From an uncultured Bacilli bacterium (GTDB taxonomy: Bacteria; Bacillota_I; Bacilli_A; RF39; UBA660), in contig CANRIE010000090.1 of the NCBI GenBank assembly GCA_947630585.1, forward strand, positions 1-10,803: a stretch of 10,803 bases of DNA, written 5' to 3'. The notes under the pieces were generated by a model, which worked only from the letters and a program-made list of their open reading frames with translations, was not told the origin of the DNA and did no database searches. Below, piece by piece: positions 1 to 6,777 of the stretch. Every line of letters begins with the position of its first letter. Position 1 is the stretch's first letter. Position numbers and translations under genes: made by a program.

Positions 1-117
1 CAAGACTTTTTTAGTACTTTTTTAGAAAAAATTTTTTAAATTTATTTAGTTTGTCTTTTGTATTTGATTAAGTACATAGTAAGTTTATATAAATTTTAAA
101 ACGCAATTTCCTATTAT

Positions 118-144
118 ATAAAAAATAGGAAACTAGTTCCTATT
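118..144 (-). terminator. Rho-independent terminator of the spoIVB-like gene, stem contains the stop codon
   Basis: On the minus strand an 8-bp perfect stem (AATAGGAA at 144-137 with TTCCTATT at 131-124, loop CTAGT) runs into a T tract at 125-120. The TAG stop of the gene (142-140) is inside the 5' arm. The arm at 124-132 can also pair with 107-115 (9 bp), so two mutually exclusive hairpins are possible. Positions 1-117 are AT-rich and I see no gene there. Confidence 0.8.
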
Positions 145-1108
145 CGATACTTTCTAACATCTTAACTATACTTATTCCATAACCTCTAGTGTTATCACTT
201 ATAACTGTATGGGTTACGGCTCCAATTATCTTATTATTTTGAATGATAGGAGATCCACTCATACCTTTAACTATTCCACCGGTTTTTTCTAATAGTTTTG
301 AATCAGTTATTTTAAATAAAATATTCTTGGTATCATTATTCTTATCAACACTTAAAATTTCAATATTGAAATCTTCTACTTTATTATTATTTAAAGTAGT
401 TCTAATAATAGCATTACCTATTTTTATCTCATCAAGATTACCAACTTCCATTATCACCTTAGAGTTATAGTCATCACTATAAGTACCATAGATTCCAGTT
501 TCCGTATTCTTAGTAATTGTTCCTAAAGTGGTATCAAAATAAAACTTAGCATTTTTTTCACCTGGTTCACCATCACGACTTTTATCAATTGAAACGACGT
601 CTGATTTAAATATTTTCCCGTCTTTAACATCAAATCTGATATTAGTTTTTGAATCGGTTATCGCATGACCTAAAGCTCCATACATATTAGTTTCAGGGTC
701 AATAAAAGTTAAAGTTCCAATTCCAGTTACACTATCTTTTACATAAAGACCAGTTTTAAAAACGCCACTTTCATCTTTAACTAAATTCATCGTTGTAACT
801 TTATTTTCATTATTTCTCTTATAACCAATTGTTAGATTAATCTCATTATCATCTGTTGCAATTAATTTTAACATATCATTAATTGATGTTACTCCTTGGT
901 CATTAATAGATGTTATAACGTCCCCAATTTGCAAATCGCTTTTTTTAGTATTGGTATCATAAAAACCAACAACTAGTATCCCATTACTATGAATATTAAT
1001 ACCAATGTTTTCACCACCTGGGATGAGATATCTTGAATAAGCTAAGGTATTAAGGGGAAAGATAATAAGTGTTAAAAAAAGTATTAGTAGTCGTTTTTTA
1101 AAATTCAT
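140..1108 (-). CDS. spoIVB: SpoIVB-like serine protease (peptidase family S55) with PDZ domain
   Basis: 322 residues from the ATG at 1108. An upstream in-frame GTG at 1117 lies inside the GAGGAG ribosome binding site (1122-1117), which is 8 nt from the ATG, so the ATG is the start. Residues 1-23 form a signal peptide or membrane anchor. LIPGGENIGI follows, the typical SpoIVB segment before the PDZ domain (about 36-110). The protease domain has GALGHAITD with the probable catalytic His148 and GMSGSPI with the probable catalytic Ser284; Asp269 lies 15 residues before that Ser, matching the Asp/Ser spacing I remember for Bacillus SpoIVB. The family is known to act in the space between mother cell and forespore, cleaving SpoIVFA to release pro-sigmaK processing. 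At 322 residues it is about 100 shorter than the B. subtilis protein, but both domains are present. It follows tkt after 47 nt with no terminator between, so it may be cotranscribed; I see no clear sigma-F or sigma-G promoter. Whether this organism sporulates cannot be told from here. Confidence 0.9.
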   Translation of the reverse strand: MNFKKRLLILFLTLIIFPLNTLAYSRYLIPGGENIGINIHSNGILVVGFYDTNTKKSDLQIGDVITSINDQGVTSINDMLKLIATDDNEINLTIGYKRNNENKVTTMNLVKDESGVFKTGLYVKDSVTGIGTLTFIDPETNMYGALGHAITDSKTNIRFDVKDGKIFKSDVVSIDKSRDGEPGEKNAKFYFDTTLGTITKNTETGIYGTYSDDYNSKVIMEVGNLDEIKIGNAIIRTTLNNNKVEDFNIEILSVDKNNDTKNILFKITDSKLLEKTGGIVKGMSGSPIIQNNKIIGAVTHTVISDNTRGYGISIVKMLESIE

Positions 1109-1155
1109 ATAACTCACTCCTCTTAAAATTAACTACAATACTATTATTTGCAAAA

Positions 1156-3084
1156 TTATTTATTTAAACGTTCCAATATTTTACTTTCTAAGGCATTTGG
1201 TGTGAAGCCATAATGTTCAAGCATTTCTTGCTTTCCACCTGAGGCACCAAAAGTTTCCATTCCTATAACGTCAGTTGTTAACTCATAATAATAATTAGGA
1301 CTACCTAAAGTTATAGCAAGAGGATTCTCACGTCTTACTTTTTCTTTTAACTCGTGACTCATATTTTTAAGACATGGAACACTATAAACTTTGGAATCGA
1401 TTCCAATTTCTTTTAAGTTTTTAGAAACCTCCATAACAATTCCTAATTCTTCACCATTAGCAAGTAAAGTGATATAATCATCGGTTTCATTATTGATTAC
1501 AACATAGCAACCTTTCTTGACGCCACTTCCTTTAGTTGCATCAGATATTTTTTTGTTATCTCGTGGTAAAATTAAACAACTAGGATTTTTATGCTCTAAG
1601 ATATCGATGTAGGACGCTAAAAGTTCATTGAAATCAAAAGGCCTGTAAGTTTTTAAATTAGGAATTAAGTCAAGAGATGCTAATTGTTCGATTGGTTCAT
1701 GAGTTGGCCCATCTTCTCCAACTGTGATTGAATCATGAGTAAATATATAAATAACTCCTAAATTCATTAAAGCAGACATTCTAATACCAGGGCGCATATA
1801 ATCAGAAAAAGTTAAAAAGGTACTACCAAATGGCCTTAATCCTGATAAAGCCATTCCATTCATTATTGCTGACATTGCATGTTCCCTAATTCCAAAAGAG
1901 ATATTCCGTCCTTCATATGAAAACTCTGTAAACGCTTTAAATTCTTTTAAGTTAGTTTTACATGAAGATGATAAATCAGCACTTCCTCCAATTAATAAAG
2001 GAAATTTACTAGCAACTTCATTTAAAACTTCCCCTGATAAATCTCGTAAAGCTTTATTTTCATAATCAATGTTAAACTCATTTAAGTTATAGGTTATTTC
2101 ATGATTTATTAACATATCAATTATCGTTTTATCTTTTAATTTTTGATATTTTTCTTGAAATTCTTGATATAAATTTTTAGTCCGAGCCATAAATACGTCT
2201 TTAAAATCATCAATTACATCTTGAGAAATTGTAAATGGTGCTTCATATAAACCTAATTTTTCTTTAATATTTAAAATGTCATCATCATCAAGTGGTTTTC
2301 CATGAACGATATTAGTTCCTGCATTTTTTGAATATTCTCCAATTATCGTTTTAACAATAATAACACTTGGTAAATTAGAATTTTTAGCAGCAGTTATCGC
2401 TTCATCTATACTTTTAGGAGTGTTATCTGATTCAATTACATTAAAGTTAATACTTTCAAAACGTTTTTTAACATCTTCTCTACTTGATGCTTGTAATTTA
2501 TTGTCTAATGTTACATCATTACTATCATATAAAACTATTAACCGATTTAATTTTAAAGTTCCTGCTAAACTTAAAGCTTCATAGGTAATTCCTTCTTCCA
2601 TTTCCCCATCGCCACATAAAACATAAGTATAATAATCAATTAAACCATTCGTTTGGCTTTCTAAATACATACTGCTAAGTGCGATCCCAACACTTGTTGC
2701 AACTCCTTGTCCTAAAGGTCCGGTTGACATTTCAACAAGAGGTGTTACTTTATATTCAGGATGCCCGGGAGTAATTGAACCAAATTTCCGCAGTTTTTTT
2801 AAATCGGAAAGTTCTAAAACTCCAAGCATATATAAAACGCCATAGAAAAGAGGAACACCATGACCAGCTGAAAAAACAAACCGGTCACGATTGACATACT
2901 CAAAATTTTCTAAACTTAAATTCATATGACGTTTAAATAATGTATAAACTATACTAGCTGCTCCAAGACAAATTCCCGGATGCCCAGAATTTGCTTCATG
3001 GATCATATCAATCGCCAGTCCTCTTAAAGCATTAACTCCTTTCATATCATTTTCATAATTATTTTTATTACCAATATTAAACAT
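1156..3084 (-). CDS. tkt: Transketolase
   Basis: 642 residues, full length for the family. An in-frame ATG at 3105 would add seven residues, but GGAGGAA at 3097-3091 sits just before the ATG at 3084, so the shorter form is chosen. The enzyme transfers two-carbon units between sugar phosphates in the non-oxidative pentose phosphate pathway, with thiamine diphosphate and a divalent metal, in the cytosol. Visible signatures are EANSGHPG near the N-terminus, FSAGHGVPL, the GDGEMEEG...N thiamine diphosphate motif (GDG at 158-160, Asn189), FGIREHAM with the catalytic Glu401, the GEDGPTHEPIEQ segment, and FGASGGKQEML near the C-terminus. All three domains (TPP-binding, pyrimidine-binding, C-terminal) are present and unbroken. 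A terminator separates it from the upstream gene, so it starts a transcription unit that may include the spoIVB-like gene downstream. That pairing is unusual and probably reflects gene packing, not shared function. Confidence 0.96.
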   Translation of the reverse strand: MFNIGNKNNYENDMKGVNALRGLAIDMIHEANSGHPGICLGAASIVYTLFKRHMNLSLENFEYVNRDRFVFSAGHGVPLFYGVLYMLGVLELSDLKKLRKFGSITPGHPEYKVTPLVEMSTGPLGQGVATSVGIALSSMYLESQTNGLIDYYTYVLCGDGEMEEGITYEALSLAGTLKLNRLIVLYDSNDVTLDNKLQASSREDVKKRFESINFNVIESDNTPKSIDEAITAAKNSNLPSVIIVKTIIGEYSKNAGTNIVHGKPLDDDDILNIKEKLGLYEAPFTISQDVIDDFKDVFMARTKNLYQEFQEKYQKLKDKTIIDMLINHEITYNLNEFNIDYENKALRDLSGEVLNEVASKFPLLIGGSADLSSSCKTNLKEFKAFTEFSYEGRNISFGIREHAMSAIMNGMALSGLRPFGSTFLTFSDYMRPGIRMSALMNLGVIYIFTHDSITVGEDGPTHEPIEQLASLDLIPNLKTYRPFDFNELLASYIDILEHKNPSCLILPRDNKKISDATKGSGVKKGCYVVINNETDDYITLLANGEELGIVMEVSKNLKEIGIDSKVYSVPCLKNMSHELKEKVRRENPLAITLGSPNYYYELTTDVIGMETFGASGGKQEMLEHYGFTPNALESKILERLNK

Positions 3085-3103
3085 AAAAAATTCCTCCAAC
3101 TTC

Positions 3104-3112
3104 ATTCTATCA
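3104..3112 (-). promoter_or_regulatory. Candidate extended -10 promoter of tkt
   Basis: The minus strand reads TGATAGAAT, a TGN extension plus a -10 of TAGAAT, in the gap between the upstream terminator and tkt. The -35 is poor (TTTAAA at 16 bp spacing is the best match). The predicted start near 3097 would leave only about 13 nt of leader, beginning at the GGAGG itself. This is plausible but not strong. Confidence 0.35.
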
Positions 3113-3153
3113 AACTTTTTTAAGTTTTAAAAGTAAATTCATTATTATTATGT

Positions 3154-3190
3154 AAAAAAATGTCAAAAATTAGTCTCCCAACTTTTGACA
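3154..3190 (-). terminator. Rho-independent terminator after the 158-residue membrane protein
   Basis: On the minus strand TGTCAAAA (3190-3183) pairs perfectly with TTTTGACA (3168-3161) around a 14-nt loop, then a run of seven T (3160-3154). It begins 7 nt after the stop codon at 3200-3198 and separates this gene from tkt. Confidence 0.85.
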
Positions 3191-3197
3191 ATTAATA

Positions 3198-3674
3198 TTA
3201 AATAACAATAATTCTTCCTTTATAATTTAAATCACCTTGATAAGTATCACTTATAAAAACTTTTAATTTAATATCTTTAGTTTCCTTGCTATTTAAATTA
3301 TCGATATAAATTATTCCATCCATATTTAAAGAATATATACGTCCATCATTAATTGAATATTTTAAATAATTATTACTAATACTATTATTAAGTAAGTCTC
3401 TTGCTATCATGATTTTTATATCTTGATTATTAGAACTTTGATTTGATATTGTTAAATTATAAGTTTTAATCTTATCAATATTTTCCTGATTTCCAACTTT
3501 TAAGTTTTCTAAAGTAATATTATCCGATACTAATATATCTTTATTTAAGTAATCACTATAAACTATTTCTTTTTCTCGATAATTTAACCAAATAATAGTT
3601 GATACAATTAAGAATATTAATACCTCCAAAATTGATATAAGGCGATTTTTAATTATTTTATTATATTTATCCAT
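3198..3674 (-). CDS. Membrane-anchored protein of unknown function, extracytoplasmic beta-rich domain
   Basis: 158 residues. One hydrophobic helix at about residues 11-30, preceded by basic residues and lacking a clear cleavage site, suggests a signal anchor with the remainder outside the membrane. Residues 40-158 alternate short hydrophobic stretches with Asn/Asp-rich turns (YNLTISNQS, IMIARDLL, DIKLKVFISDTY), which looks like a small Ig-like beta-sandwich. I do not recognise a family and propose no function. The gene has its own consensus sigma-A promoter within the end of comEB and is closed by a terminator, so it forms a single-gene unit. The only ribosome binding candidate is GGGGGT at 3687-3682, about 8 nt before the ATG; it lies in the 3' arm of the hairpin at 3679-3704. 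Confidence 0.75.
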   Translation of the reverse strand: MDKYNKIIKNRLISILEVLIFLIVSTIIWLNYREKEIVYSDYLNKDILVSDNITLENLKVGNQENIDKIKTYNLTISNQSSNNQDIKIMIARDLLNNSISNNYLKYSINDGRIYSLNMDGIIYIDNLNSKETKDIKLKVFISDTYQGDLNYKGRIIVI

Positions 3675-3678
3675 TTAA

Positions 3679-3704
3679 AATACCCCCAAAAATTTGAGGG
3701 TATT
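3679..3704 (-). terminator. Hairpin after comEB, probable terminator that also masks the next gene's ribosome binding site
   Basis: On the minus strand AATACCCTC (3704-3696) pairs with GGGGGTATT (3687-3679) over 9 bp, one of them G-U, with an 8-nt loop. On the plus strand that G-U would be an A/C mismatch, so the minus RNA is the likely functional form. The hairpin starts 11 nt after the comEB stop. The T tract is short (TATTTTAAATG) and runs into the start codon of the next gene. Confidence 0.6.
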
Positions 3705-3730
3705 ATAACATTTTATTAATTATTTGTCAA
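3702..3730 (-). promoter_or_regulatory. Exact-consensus sigma-A promoter of the 158-residue membrane protein
   Basis: The minus strand has TTGACA (3730-3725), a 17-bp spacer and TATAAT (3707-3702), with an extended TGT just before the -10. The -35 lies in the last codons of comEB. The predicted start is about 3695, giving a 21-nt leader. The -10 overlaps the 5' arm of the comEB hairpin, so transcripts from this promoter should lack that arm and leave the ribosome binding site free. Confidence 0.85.
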
Positions 3731-4213
3731 ATCTATCGCAATTTTTTTATTAATTTCAAGAGGATAATAGTTAACACCACATTCCCGAAATAATTTTTTG
3801 CTTATTTTAACAGAATCCGTATCTTTATATTTATCTGATAAGTAAATTACTTCTTTAATTCCTGATTGAATAATTAATTTAGCACATTCATTACAAGGAA
3901 ATAAATCAACGTAGATTTTAGCACCTTCCAAGTCTTTTCGGCTTCCTCGATAGTTTAAGATAGCATTAAGTTCGGCATGGCATACATAAGCATACTTGGT
4001 ATCCATCATTTCCCCATCTCTTCCCCAAGGGAAACTATCATCTAAAAATCCATTAGGTGCTCCATTGTAGCCAATTGATAAAATACGATTGTCGCTTCCT
4101 ACAATACAAGCTCCAACTTGGGTATTAGGATCCTTGCTCCTCATTGCTGACAATTTAGCAATTGCCATAAAGTATTCATCCCATTTTAAATAATCCGTTC
4201 TTGCTTTAGTCAT
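3716..4213 (-). CDS. comEB: Deoxycytidylate (dCMP) deaminase, ComEB type
   Basis: 165 residues, normal length. It converts dCMP to dUMP with a catalytic zinc, feeding dTMP synthesis in the cytosol; the Bacillus comEB member lies in the comE locus but is an ordinary dCMP deaminase. The zinc and catalytic motifs are intact: CHAELNAIL with His79 and Glu81, and PCNECAKLI with Cys107 and Cys110. The N-terminal segment YLKWDEYFMAIA, then SKDPNTQVGACIV and IGYNGAPNG, is typical of the family. The ATG at 4213 overlaps the mtaB stop by 4 nt (ATGA), with GGAGG inside the mtaB end, so the two are translationally coupled. It is the last gene of its operon, and its 3' end carries the promoter of the next gene. 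Confidence 0.95.
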   Translation of the reverse strand: MTKARTDYLKWDEYFMAIAKLSAMRSKDPNTQVGACIVGSDNRILSIGYNGAPNGFLDDSFPWGRDGEMMDTKYAYVCHAELNAILNYRGSRKDLEGAKIYVDLFPCNECAKLIIQSGIKEVIYLSDKYKDTDSVKISKKLFRECGVNYYPLEINKKIAIDLTNN

Positions 4214-5472
4214 CTTTCTCCCTCCAAATTAGTATCATCTAGTCTTACTATTTTAACTTTTACAAAAGTGTTGGGTTCAACCTCTTCCCTAACTTTAACT
4301 CTTAAATAATTATCCGTGTGACCAATAGATATTCCATTTTCACATTTTTCGATTAACACTTCAACATTTTTACCTACAAATTTTTCAAGATATTTTCTTT
4401 CTAATTCTTGACTTAATTTAATTAATTCTTTAACCCGTTCTTTTTTAATATTAGCAGGCACTTCTTTTAATTCTTCAGCTTTTGTTCCTTCTCGTAAAGA
4501 AAACGGAAAAACATGAATCTTAGCAAACTCCATTTCTCTTGCAAAATCTAGAGTTTCATTGAAATTTTCATCAGTCTCCTCTGGAAAACCTACAATAATA
4601 TCAGTTGTAATGCTAATATCAGGTCTAATACTTCTAATTGTTTTAATTTTATCACGATAGTAATTTGTTAAATATTTCCGGTTCATTTTCTTTAAAACAT
4701 CATCACTTCCAGCTTGAAGTGGGATATGTAAATGAGAAACAATTGTAGGACTTTCTTTTAAAACTTGCAAGAAATCATCATTTAATTCCGTTATTTCAAT
4801 TGAGGAAATCCTTAGTCTTTTAAGTCCTTTAATTTTTACAATTTCTCTTAATAACTCAGGAAAAGTTGTATTTAAGTCACTTCCATAGTGCCCAGTATGA
4901 ATTCCTGTTAATACAACTTCCTTATACCCATTTTTAACTAAAGTGTTAATTTCTTTTAAGACAACCTCTGGCTTTTTACTCCTTTGTCTTCCTCTTGTAT
5001 AAGGAATTATACAATAAGTACAAAAGTTTTCACATCCATCTTGAATTTTAACAAATGCCCTGGTATGAGATTCCATATTCTCAATAAACATATCTTCAAA
5101 ACTATCATCAAAATCTTTATATAATATTTTTTTCTTGTTATGAGTTTTAATATATTCTTCAACTAACTCTAATACCTTTGATTTATCTTTATTGCCAATT
5201 ATGATACTAACATCACTATTCTCATAATCTTTATGAGCTTCAATCATACACCCCATAACAACTATAATAGCATCTTTATTTTCTCTTATAATCCTATTTA
5301 TTTCTTTTCTACTTTTAGCATCGCTTTGATTAGTAACACTACAAGTATTAACAATATAAATATCAGCAATTTCATTAGTTACTAGGTAACCATGATTTTT
5401 AAAAAGTGATAAAATATACTCAACTTCATAAGCATTAACTTTACACCCTAAATTTACTCCTTTAACTTTCAT
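4210..5472 (-). CDS. mtaB: tRNA threonylcarbamoyladenosine methylthiotransferase MtaB
   Basis: 420 residues. This radical SAM enzyme adds a methylthio group to t6A37 to give ms2t6A in tRNAs reading ANN codons. All six expected cluster cysteines are visible: Cys10 (NLGCKVNAYE), Cys44 (VNTCSVTNQSD) and Cys75 (MGCMIEAH) in the N-terminal UPF0004 domain, and Cys147, Cys151, Cys154 (DGCENFCTYCIIPYTRG) in the radical SAM domain. LGCKVNAYE separates it from MiaB, which usually has a different N-terminal motif. The last 70 or so residues fit a TRAM RNA-binding domain. It starts 1 nt after the preceding gene, with GAGGT as ribosome binding site inside that gene, and overlaps comEB by 4 nt. rsmE lies nearby in the same orientation, as in Bacillus (yqeU-yqeV). 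Confidence 0.95.
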   Translation of the reverse strand: MKVKGVNLGCKVNAYEVEYILSLFKNHGYLVTNEIADIYIVNTCSVTNQSDAKSRKEINRIIRENKDAIIVVMGCMIEAHKDYENSDVSIIIGNKDKSKVLELVEEYIKTHNKKKILYKDFDDSFEDMFIENMESHTRAFVKIQDGCENFCTYCIIPYTRGRQRSKKPEVVLKEINTLVKNGYKEVVLTGIHTGHYGSDLNTTFPELLREIVKIKGLKRLRISSIEITELNDDFLQVLKESPTIVSHLHIPLQAGSDDVLKKMNRKYLTNYYRDKIKTIRSIRPDISITTDIIVGFPEETDENFNETLDFAREMEFAKIHVFPFSLREGTKAEELKEVPANIKKERVKELIKLSQELERKYLEKFVGKNVEVLIEKCENGISIGHTDNYLRVKVREEVEPNTFVKVKIVRLDDTNLEGER

Positions 5473-5473
5473 A

Positions 5474-5866
5474 CTAACCTCTTTTTATTTTTTGTTTAGC
5501 ATCTACTTCTCTTAAATTAATATTACTAAAATCAATTAATCTTGTATATTTTTCAAGTAAGATATCTCTCGCTTCTTTATCTTCAATAGCAAGTATTTGA
5601 TATAAATAATCTCCTAAAGAAACTTTTGTTTTTGATACTAAATAAGCAAATAATTCCGAATTTATATAATGAACAACATCCTTGATAGTAATTCCTTGAC
5701 CTAATTTAATATTACAATCTCCATCTACTATAAATTTACTAGCTAACTTATTCATTTTTTTATCTTTAATTGGTAAATATCTAAGTAATTTAGCAATTGT
5801 TAAAGTATTAAGTTTCCCTTTATAAAATACATAAGCTGTTGCAACTAATTCATCATAAGTAAACAT
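5474..5866 (-). CDS. Conserved-looking hypothetical protein, 130 residues, first gene of the mtaB operon
   Basis: 130 residues from the ATG at 5866. An in-frame ATG at 5890 would add eight residues, but GGAGGTGG immediately precedes the 5866 ATG and the longer start has no ribosome binding site. I do not recognise the family. There is no signal peptide or membrane helix; the protein looks mostly helical and soluble, with mixed charge and a basic tail (KQKIKRG). It begins MFTYDELVATAYVFYKGKL. It is the first gene of the unit driven by the promoter at 5899-5927, and its TAG stop is 1 nt before mtaB. The tight packing suggests a housekeeping role, perhaps linked to RNA modification, but that is only context. 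Confidence 0.8.
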   Translation of the reverse strand: MFTYDELVATAYVFYKGKLNTLTIAKLLRYLPIKDKKMNKLASKFIVDGDCNIKLGQGITIKDVVHYINSELFAYLVSKTKVSLGDYLYQILAIEDKEARDILLEKYTRLIDFSNINLREVDAKQKIKRG

Positions 5867-5898
5867 ACTTCCACCTCCTAAATTGAGCACTAGTATTT

Positions 5899-5927
5899 AT
5901 TATATAGAAAAAGAAAACCTTAGTCAA
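5899..5927 (-). promoter_or_regulatory. Near-consensus sigma-A promoter of the hypothetical-mtaB-comEB operon
   Basis: The minus strand carries TTGACT (5927-5922), a 17-bp spacer and TATAAT (5904-5899). The -35 covers the loop and part of the stem of the upstream gene's terminator and its stop codon. The predicted start is about 5892, giving a leader of about 25 nt with GGAGGTGG before the ATG at 5866. Confidence 0.8.
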
Positions 5928-5933
5928 GGTTTT
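5908..5933 (-). terminator. Rho-independent terminator of the rsmE unit, stem contains the stop codon
   Basis: On the minus strand AAAACCTT (5933-5926) pairs with AAGGTTTT (5921-5914) around the loop GACT, followed by CTTTTTC (5913-5907). The TAA stop of the acidic membrane protein (5922-5920) straddles the loop and 3' arm. Confidence 0.8.
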
Positions 5934-6771
5934 TCTTTAATTCATTTAACATATTTAAAACTTTATTAGTTTTTCTAATCTCTTTATCAAGTTTTTCTAA
6001 ATTAGCTGTATTTTCAAGTTGAATCTCATTTAAATCACTTTCTTGATTTACTAGGCTTGCTTGATATAAATCTTCAACACTAGGATGTTCAACTTTCTCT
6101 CCTGTAAATCTTTCATAAACCTCGGTAATTGAAATTGGTTCATCTTCTAAATCTTCAATTATTTGTAATTCACTAGTTGCTTCAAGTAATTCTTGATAAC
6201 TTATAATAGCACTATCTTCTTCTTCTTTTTCTAAACTTGTAATTGTATCTTCTAAACTTAATGGATGTTCTAATTCTTCCTTAATCTTTAGTAATTCAAG
6301 TTCTGCTTTACTAGGCTCTAATTCTAATACTTCAACCTCATCATTTAAATTATTAGGTTTCACGTCATCCATATCTTCAATTAATATTTCTTCATGATTA
6401 TCATATGTATTAAGATTTAAATTAGTAGTTACCTCTTGATGACTTTCTTCTAATTTTTCTTGTTCTACTTCAAGATTACTTTCCATATCAAAATTTCTTT
6501 GAATAACTAGTTCTCCAAAATCTTCATCTAAATCTGTTTCTATTTCTATTTCTTTTTCTATATCAACCTTATCATTATCAGTTTCTATTTCAAAATCTTC
6601 TTTATCTTCTTTAGTATTTTCTATTCGTATATCTTCATCTTCTAAACTTACATTCTTTTTTTCTTTAATTCGACTTATAATCTCCATAATTGACAATAAT
6701 GCAATTACTAAAAGCAAACTTCCAACTACACTTACTATTATTATAATTTCTAAATTCGTGAATAATTCCAT
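5920..6771 (-). CDS. Membrane-anchored acidic protein of unknown function
   Basis: 283 residues. A strong membrane helix at about residues 8-31 (IIIIVSVVGSLLLVIALLSI) is followed by a short basic stretch (RIKEKK), which predicts the N-terminus outside and the rest in the cytoplasm. Residues 41-240 are very rich in Glu and Asp with few aromatic residues and look disordered, with recurring EI/DL/ED patterns. The last 35 residues (LEKLDKEIRKTNKVLNML) look like a coiled coil. No family is recognised. A single-span anchor with an acidic cytosolic linker and terminal coiled coil recalls the build of some cell-division or scaffold proteins, but there is no sequence evidence for that. It starts 6 nt after the rsmE stop with GAGGTG as ribosome binding site, so it is cotranscribed, and it ends in a terminator. 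Confidence 0.75.
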   Translation of the reverse strand: MELFTNLEIIIIVSVVGSLLLVIALLSIMEIISRIKEKKNVSLEDEDIRIENTKEDKEDFEIETDNDKVDIEKEIEIETDLDEDFGELVIQRNFDMESNLEVEQEKLEESHQEVTTNLNLNTYDNHEEILIEDMDDVKPNNLNDEVEVLELEPSKAELELLKIKEELEHPLSLEDTITSLEKEEEDSAIISYQELLEATSELQIIEDLEDEPISITEVYERFTGEKVEHPSVEDLYQASLVNQESDLNEIQLENTANLEKLDKEIRKTNKVLNMLNELKKNLD

Positions 6772-6777
6772 TTCCTT

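Noticed and set aside
64..93. Plus-strand promoter-like TTGATT with TATATA or TATAAA
   Set aside because: Spacing is 16 or 18 bp, depending on the -10 chosen, in very AT-rich DNA, and it would drive only antisense RNA into the spoIVB-like gene; such matches are expected by chance here.
243..470. 75-residue plus-strand open frame inside the spoIVB-like gene
   Set aside because: It is antisense to a well-supported gene, has no ribosome binding site or promoter, and its composition is that of a shadow frame.
1109..1155. Separate promoter for the spoIVB-like gene (TTGCAA with TAATTT, 16 bp apart)
   Set aside because: Both boxes are poor, and no sigma-F or sigma-G type sequence was found; cotranscription with tkt is as likely.
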